The notes: generated by a model from the sequence alone, not told the origin. A stretch of DNA of 64,000 nt from Anastrepha obliqua (GCF_027943255.1 NC_072895.1:83888001-83952000), one strand, 5' to 3'; counted from the stretch's first letter, positions 1 to 10,647 are shown. Made by a program: numbers and translations.

Positions 1-330
1 GTTCTAGTCAAAGCTGCGCACAAAAAAGCTGAAAATATTTTTAGTTCGAAGGCTAAATGTAAAACCCAGTCATGGGTAATTTTGGTTTTGTTATTCCATC
101 CCGCTAAATTTTTTACAACTGACAAAAAAGAGTAGATATATAGACAGACTCTTTATTTTCTTTTGATTTGCCACTAACAATGATTATAATAATTTGATAA
201 TAATAAAAAATTTACGACAATGACGCTGTGTGTCAGAAAAATATACAGCACATTGAGATATACATACAAGGGATATATAAACATGAGCATTTTTTTTTGA
301 TTTTTGCTTTAACAGTACTTTTTGTTTTTT
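1..330. other. AT-rich sequence, no gene seen
   Basis: Low-complexity A/T-rich DNA with T runs. I see no coding remnant or repeat structure here. Confidence 0.6.
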
Positions 331-334
331 TGTT

Positions 335-699
335 TTGCGGATGAGTGGGTTTAAAATGCCTAATGCATCATGGCAGCAATGGTATGTCCGGAGACTAAAA
401 AACTCCCCCTCGTTTGGAATCGTCGCCCAGCCTGGAACCGCTTTCGCATTACTTCAGAGTGGCGTTCCACCTTCCTCAATACAAAGGTCTATGCCTATGT
501 GTCTGCGTCCAGGTTGCGCTTTATCATACGTAGAATTTTTTCCGCAAAACCACTGATGATCTCTTAACATCTTGCCGATTACATTTTTAGTGACGTTTTT
601 GTTCCCAACGCATGCATTGGAAGAATGTGTGTTCAACGTCATCTTGGGCGGCATCTCCGCGTGTTCGCATTACCCTATTTTGAACAGGTATTTTTGACA
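335..699 (-). pseudogene. C-terminal tail of R1-like LINE ORF2
   Basis: Read on the minus strand, this segment encodes a stretch with DDVEHTFFQCMRWEQKR, the cysteine/histidine knuckle found near the C-terminus of R1-type LINE ORF2 proteins. The reading frame changes at least twice, so it is a dead copy. It continues the reverse transcriptase fragment at 989-1822; the two were one element before a SINE landed between them. The 3' end of the LINE is not clearly visible and may lie near 300-340. Confidence 0.65.
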
Positions 700-988
700 G
701 CCGCCCTAGCCTAATAAGTTGGTGCATGACATAGGGTCGAAACTCCGTGAAACATCAAAATGAAGAAAAAGTTGTTCTAATAATGGTCGCTCCTCGGCAG
801 GCAATGGCAAACCTCCGAGTGTATTTTTGCCATGAAAAAGCTCCTCATAAAAATTCATCTGCCGTTCGGAGTCGGCCTAAAACTGTAGGTCCCTCCATTT
901 GTGGAACAACATCAAGACGCACACCACAAATGGGAGGAGGAGCTCGTCAAAACACCCAAAAAGGGTGCAAGCGCCAATTATGTATATA
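700..988 (+). mobile_element. tRNA-derived SINE, copy 1
   Basis: Member of a SINE family seen at least eight more times, whole or in part, in this window. The body carries the family's conserved blocks (CTCCTCATAAAAAT, CTGCCGTTCGGAGTCGG, GTCCCTCCATTTGTGGAACA, then GGAGGAGGAGCTCG) and ends in a TA-rich tail. The tRNA-like head is damaged: the box A area is diverged and part of the anticodon region is missing. It interrupts an R1-like LINE. Eleven-base flanks, TATTTTTGACA (689-699) and TATTTCTGGGA (989-999), match at 8 of 11 positions and look like an aged target-site duplication. Confidence 0.75.
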
Positions 989-1822
989 TATTTCTGGGAA
1001 TACCCGCGGCCCGAAAGCACTTGGGTTGTATAAAAATTGACTTCACCAAAGTTCCTGCTGCACCATGTGGAGACGTCTTTTATTAGCCTAGCCATTCATC
1101 CAGCGGCCTTGCCATATCCTGAGCCTTTCATTCCTTATTCAGCGCACTGCAGTTTTGCAAACTCTTTCTTTCATTCCCTTTCTTTTTAAAGCCCACAAAT
1201 TTTTCGTCTCAAAAGGCAGTAAGTCTATCGGTATTGAACCGCTTATTACTTGAATAGCTGGTCCAGACACTGTGCGGTAGGCGGACATAACTCTCAGGGC
1301 TGCCGTTCGTGGTAGCCATCATTATTTCCCGTTTCGTTTGGGTTGGATCCCTTATGTTGGCCATCAGTCTACTGGGTATTGATTGTATTGTATTGATTGT
1401 ATTGTATTGATTGTATTGATGACATCTTAGCGACTTTATTTGCCTCGTGTTTTATTTGGGTCCAGAAAGTCTGTCTTGAGTCTAGTCTTATGCCTAGATA
1501 CTTTTGAACCTTTTTGGTTAGAAGAACTTAGAACCTTTTGCTTCCTGGTTAGAAGTATTAGCTCCGTTTTCTCTGTGGCTAATGTGAGTACTCGTATACG
1601 TGAATCTAGCCAAGTTTGCGTCCGTATCATAACTTGGTTAAATTTTCTACGAGTTTCTTCAAGGTTCTATGCTGTGATGACTGCTGCGATATGGTCTGCG
1701 TGTCCGATTAGAAAGGTACTGTCGGGCATTTCTATATTGAATACCTTGTCATAACTAATATTACACAAGTCGAGACCGAGAATTGATACTTGTGCGCTCC
1801 GGATGTGACGTCTATACAATGA
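989..1822 (-). pseudogene. R1-like LINE reverse transcriptase fragment
   Basis: On the minus strand the segment starts inside the RT palm (SAQVSILGLDLCNISYD), followed by FLIGHADHIAAVI, where HADH replaces the catalytic YADD. Next come LATEKTELILLTRK, then YLGIRLDSRQTFWTQI and ALRVMSAYRTVSGPAIQVI, the thumb and C-terminal region typical of R1-clade elements. It ends in a GRGYSQKY block at the SINE junction. Frames shift repeatedly, and a 14-bp tandem repeat has expanded inside the thumb region. The 5' part of the LINE is missing, as is usual for truncated insertions. The clade call rests on motif resemblance only. Confidence 0.75.
1377..1418. repeat. 14-bp tandem repeat, 3 copies
   Basis: Three perfect consecutive copies of TATTGATTGTATTG. 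They lie inside the R1-like RT fragment, so the expansion happened after that copy lost function. Confidence 0.9.
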
Positions 1823-2869
1823 GGTCCCTTTAACAGTATTCTTTTACAATTAAGTTTCTATATTTCAAAGCATCAGTCATATACCAAACTAGACAGTCCC
1901 ATCCAAATGCATCAGTTCTATTTAATAATTTAATCATTTATTCAAGACTTAAATAAGTTATCTGTGGACTAATTGGACACCTTCCTAAAAAATGACTTAT
2001 GTTTTCTAGTTCGTTCAAGTTAAAAAGTGTACAGTTTAATTTTTTTTTTGTCGTCCAAGATTTATAAAGTTACACCTGGCCTTCAAAATCAACATAATTT
2101 TATAATTATCAGTAATATCACTTAAATATCTTTTACCGTTATTGTGATCTACTTCTTTATGTATACATAAACCTTTGAGACTACTTTTCCGAGTTGCATG
2201 TAAATTTTTCTTATCCTAATTTCGTAAAAGTAAATCAACTTTCCTCGATGTTCAGCTTTCTTCCAAAATTCTGAATTGTTTTTGACCAAAATATTATGTT
2301 TCTCTCTATGATAATTTTTGTGGCAATTTTGTAGTGTCATAATCAAATCAATGTTTTAAAAATGCTTCCGAAGTGTAGTTGCAATAAATGACAATTCGGG
2401 GTGTCGGCGTATTTGTGAGCAGAAGAAAAAACCTTTTTCAAAAATATATTGGAGTTTTGTCAACTTCTTCGAACATCTCAAATGCCCTTACTTGAGTCGC
2501 ATAACTTTGTATCGCTCTAGTGAAAGCTAAAATAATTTCCATTTCCATTTCGCAGTAAGCTTTATTTTATTTTTGGTTAAGAAAGTCCTGCAATTTGCAT
2601 TTATTCAATTATTTGCTAGACAAATCTTGTTTTCCAAGGTCTTTTGTTTTAAGTTGTTATAGTTAAACTTACACATAAAACAAATTTTTCGAAAAATTGA
2701 CATGGAATCACTTTCTTATCGCTAAAAGCCTGCCAATAAAATGCAAACAGCTTCCACCTATAATAAATTTGTATATAAACCGGTTGAGAATTATGGACAA
2801 AGCGTAAGTCACTTACAAATTACTAACAAGCAACTTAAATATGACAGTATTATAAAATTTCACACCAGT
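1823..2869. other. AT-rich sequence, no gene seen
   Basis: No coding remnant recognised on either strand. Short open frames here show no family resemblance. Confidence 0.5.
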
Positions 2870-3361
2870 AGATATGTTTTAAAGCGGTTTTTAATGTGGC
2901 TGTCGATTCGCTTTGGGTTTCATGAACTGCAGTCAGTGCGGTGTCTTCTGCAAACGTTGCTGTGCCGCAATCAGGATCAGATGGTAGGTGACGTGTTAAG
3001 ATGAGGTACAGTAGAGGCACAAAAACGCTGCTTTGAGATACTCCTGCCTTTATTTTTCGAAGACTTGAATAAGCATCATCTTGTTTGATTCGAAAGTAGC
3101 GATTTAATAAGTACCTACGACTCCAAGATTTCGTAGTATTGTTTAAGAAGAATTAACTTTAGTTTAACAAGCAAACCTGCGTGACAAACTTTTTCGAATG
3201 CCACATCGAGAAATATGCTAGAAAATACTTTTTGTTATCAAGTGCTTTTTCTATTTCGTGCGTGATCCTGTGCGCCTGGTCGATTGTAGAATGTTTACTT
3301 CGAAAACCAAACTAAAGTGTTGGAATTTTTATTTTTTCATTCCATTATTTTATTGAGGCGC
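2870..3361 (-). pseudogene. Jockey-like LINE RT fragment, downstream half
   Basis: Minus-strand reading gives KRLNKIM, then SKHSTIDQAHRITHEIEKAL, NRYFRIKQDDAYSSLRKIK and the palm segment AEDTALTAVHE, in which AEDT stands where Jockey RTs have ADDT. Frames are broken between blocks. It continues directly from the segment at 4085-4195 once the TTAA element between them is removed. The 3' end of the LINE is lost near 2870. Confidence 0.75.
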
Positions 3362-4084
3362 TTAAGGGGGTAGTATGGTTAATTCGGTGTAAAACAAGCA
3401 TATTTTTTGAAATTTTTTTTGTCGACACAGTTGATTTATTCAAAATTTTAAAATTACTTCATTATAAAGTCATATTTAAAGAATATTGTGTGAAATTTTC
3501 ATTGATTTTTATGAAGAAATGAGTTGGTGGCAGCGAATCTTCGCGGACGTCTCATAAAAAAGTTTTATTGCGGTGTCCCTCAGAACTCATTACTGGATCA
3601 ACTAAAATCAAAAAACCAAATTGATTTCATCAGTTAATAAAGTTTCGCAGGTAACAACGTCGAATTTTTTTTTTATTTTTTTTTTTTTTAATTTTTTAAA
3701 GCGCCGATTTTTCATAAAAAAAACTTGAAAACTTTGTTGTTTTAAAATATGACAAAATTAAAAAAAAAAAAAAACTCGACGTCATTACCTCGTGAATAAA
3801 GTAAAGAAACAAAAAAACCAAATTTGAAAAGAATCGGTGCAGTAGATATGAATCTGCAGTGGACACCGACCGTAAAAAAGGCAAGTGTGAGAAAAACGCG
3901 TTTAAAGATTTTCGGCAGCGTGAAATCCGGTTGGAGAGGTAGATACTTAATCCTTTGTGTCTTTGTCAATTTTACTCTAATGCACTTCAAACTTTCACAC
4001 AATAATCTTAAGATGTTATAGAATAATTTAAAAAAAAGAAAAAAAAAAAATGAAAAAAAAAAAAAAACCATACTACCCCCTTAA
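3362..4084. mobile_element. TTAA-flanked 715-bp piggyBac-like MITE
   Basis: Perfect 15-bp terminal inverted repeats, GGGGGTAGTATGGTT, at 3366-3380 and 4066-4080, with TTAA on each side (3362-3365 and 4081-4084). TTAA duplication is the signature of piggyBac-superfamily insertion. The interior is AT-rich with long A and T runs and no credible coding frame. It has diverged foldback symmetry around 3650-3800 (AACGTCGA and TCGACGT arms). The boundaries are confirmed by the interrupted Jockey RT reading frame, which becomes continuous when one TTAA and the element are removed. Confidence 0.85.
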
Positions 4085-4195
4085 TCAACAGCTTTTCAAA
4101 TAGCTTTGAGATCACAAGTAGGAGTGATATGGGTCTGTACGATGAAACCCCGTATTCAGATTTGCCTGGTTTTTGCCACTTAAAAAAACTTCAAA
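4085..4195 (-). pseudogene. Jockey-like LINE RT fragment, upstream half
   Basis: Minus-strand reading gives KWQKPGKSEYGV followed by YRPISLLLVISKLFEKLLI, the hallmark Jockey RT finger motif. The last codons join KRLNKIM at 3361 across the TTAA element. Sequence upstream of 4195 has lost recognisable coding. Confidence 0.8.
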
Positions 4196-4690
4196 ATTAT
4201 CAAAATTTATTTATAATTTCAGATTTTATGTCCCAAGACTAGCTTTGCTTGATTTCGGAATATAAAAGGTGTCCCTCGTATAATGGTGAAAAAATGTGTT
4301 GGGGGATTTTTGTTTTAAGAATTTTATTGAAATTCTCCGCATGGTTGGTCAAATGCCAATATTTTGCATTTCATTTTCTGTTTATAACTTCCACGTAAGC
4401 AAAGCTAATAAAAATTCCCTTTTATTTCGAATGTTTACATATTTGAACATCTGCTTCTCGAAAATTTGTGCAACTAATGCAAATGCTAAACTACTAAAAT
4501 GTTATCAAATAACCATCACTTATAGTAAATATGTGTGTGTACGTTTTTGCACTACTACACATGTTCGTTACCATAGTCTGGAGTTGTTCAGGATGATGTA
4601 GTGTTTGCAAATATTTATATTGTTTCATAGGTTCAATAATATTTAAGAAAAAGTTTTAGAATTAGGTAATGAGTAATGGAAAAATTGGTC
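4196..4690. other. No gene seen
   Basis: AT-rich DNA, possibly including decayed LINE sequence upstream of the RT fragment. Nothing specific can be supported. Confidence 0.5.
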
Positions 4691-4740
4691 ACAGTAGCCG
4701 AATCGGTTGATGCGTGACTACCATTCTGTAGTACCGGGGG
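4691..4740 (+). mobile_element. SINE head remnant
   Basis: Only the tRNA-like head of the SINE family is seen: TAGCCGAATCGGTTGATGCG then TGACTACCATTC, matching the 5' head of the fuller copies. The body is absent. Confidence 0.55.
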
Positions 4741-5919
4741 CCAACTCATTATGCAGGCCAAAACTTTGTGCGCTTTGTTAAGGCGCAGAGATTACGATGG
4801 TTTGTTCATTTACCAAGAATGGCAATAAACTTGTCAAATATTAGATATTAGTCTCAATTTTAAGTTTTTGCTCTAGAAAAAAGTCACTTGGGATATTAGT
4901 AACCGTTACTTATATCGTTTTCTTTCCGTGTGTCAATAGATACTGAATCATCAAGTTAACCAAGTATGTATTTGTACACATACATATATATGTATTGGTA
5001 GTTGTGCATGCAAACAGCGTGTTAGTGTCCTATTTAACTTAACTACAGGTCGGAGCACTAGCTCAAATGCTCTGGCCTGCTGTGCTTCCGTATGGCGGAG
5101 TCTAAATATGTCATCAATATACCCAAAACATGTCAAAATGATAGGCGCTTATGGTGAAAAGAAAAAGGCCACTGAAAGCGTACTCCTGGGCCAACATCAA
5201 ATTAGCTAAATAAATTTATGAATTGGGTTGAGTTGAGTTCAGCTGATTTGATCAATGCAATTGCATCATTCACCCGTGGGTATTACACACAAAGTGAGCG
5301 CCAATTTTTTCATTTTTAATATAAAGTTATAATATACAGGGTGAGTCTCATTATGTATGTGAAAAGAAGGTACATAAGAAAGTTAGAAGTTTTAAACTCG
5401 TTTGTTAAGCTTAGGAACCGATTTACATATTTTAAGTGCAATTGATATGCTTATAAACATTTTTTGGAATTTTTTTTTTTTTTGGTTTTGTTTTTTTAAT
5501 TTGGTTGCAAGCAAAAAGTTGCTTTTCGTCAATTTGAGTTAAAATTGTAATTTTCAAATAAATTACTCACTTTTGTTTGACGTGAGGCACATTGTAAAGC
5601 TGACATCAGCAGGGTTGCAATTTTGGTTTGGTCCATTACTTTGATTTAAAAAAAGGGAAATTTTGTTTATCGACAAAAATTAACAAATTACATTGATCTT
5701 ATTGTTTTTGTATTACCGCTACGAGCACTCGTACTACTTTTTCAGTGTGCCTTGGCTTGACGGATTTCTGAGAAAAAGTAAAGAGTCGAAGGGCTCTTTA
5801 AAGTGCGGTATAATTTACAGTATTAGCAAGAATGGCCCTTATTGTAATAAAAAATCGATAATCGTTGAATTATATTTTTTTTATTTTAAATAAATTTCTC
5901 AATTTTTTTGTTATTGGAA
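4741..5919. other. AT-rich sequence, no gene seen
   Basis: Contains T homopolymers (about 5467-5485) and a short CATA-type microsatellite near 4978. No coding remnant recognised. Confidence 0.5.
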
Positions 5920-6538
5920 TTAACCCTTTCTCTACATCTTTTTATTGTGCCATCCAAAAAATCCATATTTTTGTCCGAGTATTTATTTTAGGACCAATAA
6001 CAATACAAATACATTTTTATTTTTATTTTTTTTGTTAAGTGCTTTTTTTTAATGTTGCCATATGGCAACAAATGTTTTGTATTGGTTTCAATCGCAAATA
6101 AACTCCTTCTGCAATCTAATGCAAGTTAACACCTTACGAGAAATTTGTTGCCATATGGCAACAAGCTTAGTTTTAAAAATTAGCACAGTTTCTAAAGCTG
6201 CGAGCGAAAAAATATTTATATGCCAAATGACAGATTGAACATTTTTCTAAATACTTTATTCAAAAATTGTTGAAAACATTTGCTCTAAATGCCGCAAAAA
6301 TTTAAAAATGCAAAATACAAATTTCAGAGTGAAGTGCCATATGCCAGAAGGCTTTCTTTAAAAATGTTGTATTACCGATATATAATGGGCGGTTATTATT
6401 TATTTTATTTCTGTTTAACCATTGAACTTCAATTTTTGAAAATATGTAAGAAAAAAGTTGATATTTTTTACAAGAGAGTGTTGACGGCCTTTTAAAGTTT
6501 ACTGTTGCTATATGGCAACAATATCGCGAAAGGGTTAA
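5920..6538. mobile_element. TTAA-flanked 611-bp piggyBac-like MITE
   Basis: TTAA at 5920-5923 and 6535-6538 encloses an element that begins CCCTTTC and ends GAAAGGG, a 7-bp inverted terminus of the CCC...GGG type used by piggyBac elements. It has no transposase. It contains three copies of an 18-bp palindrome (6053-6070, 6146-6163, 6503-6520), one of them subterminal. Confidence 0.65.
6053..6163. repeat. Paired perfect 18-bp palindromes
   Basis: TGTTGCCATATGGCAACA occurs at 6053-6070 and again at 6146-6163, each its own reverse complement. A third copy with one change (TGTTGCTATATGGCAACA) is at 6503-6520 near the end of the element. Repeated palindromes in a mobile element suggest protein-binding sites, for example for a transposase, but that is inference. 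Confidence 0.85.
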
Positions 6539-7084
6539 CACAGGTTTGTAAAATTTGCTACACCTTCAAGGCAAGAGCTAGACAATATTTTCTTAAAGAT
6601 GCAAATCATTACTTGAACCTAAAAGCGCAAAATCATATTTGAGTATCAAAAGAAGACTTCAGTTTTCAAAAAATCGTCACGGGACCTGAAAGTACTACTC
6701 TTTTTCTTTGCAAAATTCCCTGTGCCTCACTACTTCAGCTTCAAATTGAATTTTCAAGGGGAGAAATACTTGTTTCAGATATGAAGAAGATCTTTTTGAA
6801 AAAAAAAGAAATTGGGAAGTATTGTCTGATTTCGTCGGCCTGTGTGAGGTTAATTGATTTGCCAAATTGAAGTTTTCGAGTGCTCTGAATTCATAAATTT
6901 GTGGTTTTTTATCCCTTTTTATCTGCCTTCTATACAGTAAACATTTGAGACGTAGTGTTGCGCTTCAAGAATCGGAAAATGTAAAAATGAACTACTTATT
7001 CTGCAAGAGATATAGTCTCCCCACCAATAATGTGGGATGATTCTATATAATCGCCCATATAAACTTCTTTAATTTTACACTCCT
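6539..7084. other. No gene seen
   Basis: AT-rich DNA between the MITE and the LINE. Some of 6950-7084 may be decayed LINE sequence. Confidence 0.45.
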
Positions 7085-8125
7085 TTAAGTCGAAGGCGGT
7101 GCATTGTCACACTCGATGATGTTCAATCTGGACCTTTTTCGCCACCTCTGGCGTACCATAACACCTCTGGCTCCACATTCTGAGTTCTAAATAGCAATAG
7201 ACCCAGAATGAAATTTGTTTTTGCTTTTCATGCGCCAACTTTCTATTATACGCCGATGATCTGAAGATTATTCAGTCGCTAAGAATACCGCAGATATATG
7301 AAACTCCAATCCGAATTACTGTAGATGAATTATAATCTTGGTGTCTGATATCACGCTTTCTTTTAATTTAAAAAAATGCTTCTATGTTCCTTTTTCACAA
7401 TCACGCAGTTTATTAAAAACCTAGTCCAGCTTCTCTGGACGAATCTTTCACTCTCTTCAAGTATTTAAGGATCTTGGCGTTATATTTGATATTAAATTTT
7501 CATTAATCTGTCATATTACTTTTATTGTTTCAAAGGTATGCGCTATGCTTGCTTTTGTATGACGTAATAGCACTGAATTTACCGATCCATACAGCATACT
7601 CGTAAAACTGCTTTATACCTCTTTTGTTCTATCGCATCTGAAGTATGCTGCAATAATCTGGCGCCCTTTCACAGAAGGTTTTTCTATAATTTGCCTTATG
7701 TTAATTGGGTTTATCGGATCCTACGCCTTCGCATATTGCACGTTTGGCGCTGATCAATTTGAAATCACTCGAAAAAAGAAGGTAAATATTAGATTAACTT
7801 TTATTTTTTGCATTATCCAAGGTGTTTATGACCGTCAGTCCCTTTTATAAAGAATAAATTTTAATGTTCCGCGGAGGTATCCTCGTGCTTCGTCCTTTAT
7901 ATGCAGAAAATACTAGAATGAATTATGCACGTAATGCACCCATCGGAAGGGCTATTTGCGAATTTAATCAAATCTCAATATCTATCGATCTTGATTTTTC
8001 TTTACCTAAAACAAATTTTAATGAAATTCTGTATACGATGTCCTAATTTAAGTATAATTGTTAATTAGTCTGTAAGATATTATTGTTTCATAGACCAAAT
8101 ATGCAAATCAATAAATAAATAAAAT
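7085..8125 (+). pseudogene. CR1/Jockey-like LINE, 3' half
   Basis: Plus-strand frames give LLYADDLKIIQSL, with an intact YADD box at 7249-7260, then degraded thumb sequence around FKYLRILALYLILNF. The C-terminal block LYAENTRMNYARNAPIGRAI is at about 7897-7956. Stops and shifts separate the blocks. The 3' UTR ends in a run of AATA units at 8110-8124, the short tandem tail expected of CR1-like or related LINEs. The 5' end is truncated; where it begins near 7085 is uncertain. The clade could be CR1 or Jockey. Confidence 0.7.
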
Positions 8126-8555
8126 CTATTTTCCTGGACATCTCGTATTGATTGACAGCTCCTCACATTTTCAATGAAGCCATTCGAAGAGCTCGAAATA
8201 AGCTTTCGATTATACGAGTACTTACCTTTTGTCTACTTTTTATTTTATTATTACTACGCGGATAGCATTTTTCCTCAAGGGAAGAGCTGATAACTGCCGT
8301 ATATGTATGGCTACTTGAAGGCCATCCGGAAAACCAATACAGCGGCGAGGTTAATGAATTGGAGATTATATTGACGATTAAAAGTACATTTGCTCATTGA
8401 TTCGTATTTTTTCATAATTAGATTAGATATATTTCGACTGATGTGGTATTTGTCTGCTACTAACCTCGGTGTTGTTGGGGCAGCTCTTGGCTTAAATAAC
8501 TCAGGAAAATAATCTAAATAGCTAAAAAGGACATCTATTGATGTTTTCAATACGG
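8126..8555. other. No gene seen
   Basis: No family resemblance found, including in the 86-codon minus-strand frame at 8311-8571. Confidence 0.4.
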
Positions 8556-8835
8556 ACCTAAATTTTCTCAAAGCCTAATCGTAGAAATGATCAAAAGGCT
8601 TTGATTCCTGAGTTAATTTGATTTTGTAATGGTATAAGAAAAGTTCCTTGCTCAAGATTCGTTACAATACGAACTAAGATATTCCCAATTCCTGTGAATG
8701 TCGTGAAATAGACTCATGTAGAGCTGCAACTCCTATGGCTGTGATATTTTTGATACTTTGACCGATGAGCTGCCTTACTGAGGTACTTTTAGACCGTTTT
8801 TGGCTGCCGAACAACATTGTTCAAAACAATACGAT
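8556..8835 (-). pseudogene. DD41D mariner-like transposase, N-terminal fragment
   Basis: Minus-strand reading gives a stretch with NITAIGVAALHESISRHSQE then LGIS and, after a frame break, YHYKIKLTQESKPFDH. This matches the second helix-turn-helix and linker of the DD41D (rosa-like) mariner transposase, other parts of which lie at 26400, 29800, 38440 and 59395. Catalytic residues are absent from this piece. Confidence 0.6.
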
Positions 8836-10322
8836 CTCGATAGTACGTCACTTGTCTTTGGTAAAACGATAAGCAAGTAGCACATAATTATTTTCGTATC
8901 AATTTTGATTCCACACTGGAATTGTAGGAAGTTATGATGACGATTCAGTTCTCTCTGATTCACCAGATGTAATACTTCATTTTCGATGTTTAAATCAAGT
9001 AACCTAAACAAAAATATATATGAATTATAATAGCACGAAGACCGTTGGAACTGTTATGAAGTTTTAGCTGAAGGAATTCCGACCCTGCCAGTTTAAAGTT
9101 GCAGCTCTTTTATGCGTGTATATTTTTTAATTTGCTTCTAATTTTAATACTCTCAGACTTAAAATGTGCATAAATCGTCCCCTTAGTATAACAATAGCCT
9201 ATGTGCTCATAGGCTATTATTTTTTTATTGAATTTTTGGATTCTCCATCGTCGATTTTATATGTGGTCAAAATTTTGTCAAATTCTAGTTCCACAAAGTG
9301 GGTCAAAACGTCAGTCAAAAAATAATAAATATTTACAAACATAACGAGATTTGAGTGAGAGCTACTTTCGACAAAAAGTTTGAAATTCATTTTCTCAAAA
9401 CATCAAAAACGAAATAATCTTTATTTGACAACAAAATTTGAAAGAGGTGGGGGAATAAAATCTTTTCAACTCTAAATTAAAAACTCAAAATAGGCAATTT
9501 TTGAAAATTTCATCGTTTGTATAACAAGTAATCATTATTAAGTATTAAGACCCCCCAAAAATATGTTTTTCAAACAAACTTCGGAAACGGTTCTTTGAAA
9601 AAAATGTACATGATTTTAGTGTTTAGAGAAAATCGTTTGCAAAAAAGTTATGGAAAATCAACACAAATTTTGAGTAGTGGATTGGAATTATTTTTGTATG
9701 ACTGCGACAGCTATTGAAAAAAGGACTGCTAAAACGAAAATTGAAAATATTTTTTTCCGTAACCGTATAGAAGTACACTATGTGAGGATGGTGGTTTACC
9801 GCTAGACTGGTGCAGTCCACATATCAAGCCTAAATTTATAAAATTTTTCTTGGGTCAATTCTACACGTCGGCAATGGGATTCAAAGTAATAGTTCATAGC
9901 CCAGTGAATTTTGGTACACTAAAATGCAAGTTTGAAAAACCGTCCTGAGTTTAGAAATTTTGTTGTTTTAGGTAGTCGTTTGGTCCATCTAACGAAGGCT
10001 CGAATTTTGTTTGTGTGGAAGAAACTTGTCAAAAATTAACTTAATTTATTGTATAAGTAACTTCAAACTGACTTTTCGTTATACTAAAATTACACAGGGT
10101 ATAAAACTCATACTTACAAAAATTTGATTATTTTGCTGACAAGTTTTACATTTTTTTTAAGATTTGTCAATTTCTGAATTTTTTGTCAATTTTGAGCAGA
10201 GTTCAGATTTATAAGGGATTTGAATGCAATGACTTATATTTTGATAAACAATTTACGAAACAAATTTAAGCTAGAAAAATATTGCGATAAGCGACTTAAT
10301 AATATGAGCACAAGAGCATAAG
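8836..10322. other. No gene seen; one hairpin
   Basis: AT-rich DNA without recognisable coding. A perfect 11-bp stem (AATAGCCTATG, loop TGCT) at 9193-9218 is followed by a T tract. Confidence 0.5.
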
Positions 10323-10647
10323 TATATATATATATATAATTGGCGCGTACACCCTTTTTGGGTGTTTGGCCGAGCTCCTCCTCCTATTTGTGGGGTGCGT
10401 CTTGATGTTGTTCCACAAATAGAGGGACCTACAGTTTCAAGTCGACTCCGAACGGCAGATATTTTTATGAGGAGATTTTTCATGGCAGAAATACACTCGG
10501 AGGCCCGCCATTGCCTGCCGAGGGGCGACCGCTATTAGAAAAATGTTTTTCTTAATTTTGGTGTTTCACCGAGATTCGAACCAACGTTTTCTCTGTGAAT
10601 TCCCAATGGTAGTCACGCACCAACCCATTCGGCTACGGCGGCCGCCC
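10323..10647 (-). mobile_element. tRNA-derived SINE, copy 2 (near full length)
   Basis: Best full-length copy of the SINE family. On the minus strand it starts with a GC-rich leader, then box A-like TAGCCGAATGGGTTGG, an ACTACCATT loop region and a box B-like GTTCGAATCTCGG. The body blocks and a GGGTGTACGCGCCAATTA motif follow, and it ends in a pure TA tail at 10323-10340. Length about 325 bp. The head resembles a tRNA promoter, so it could have been transcribed by RNA polymerase III. Confidence 0.8.

Noticed and set aside
1440..1754. Plus-strand 104-codon frame as a gene
   Set aside because: It is the antisense of the R1-like RT fragment.
3742..4071. 109-codon minus-strand frame rich in Phe
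   Set aside because: Generated by A/T homopolymers inside the TTAA-flanked MITE.
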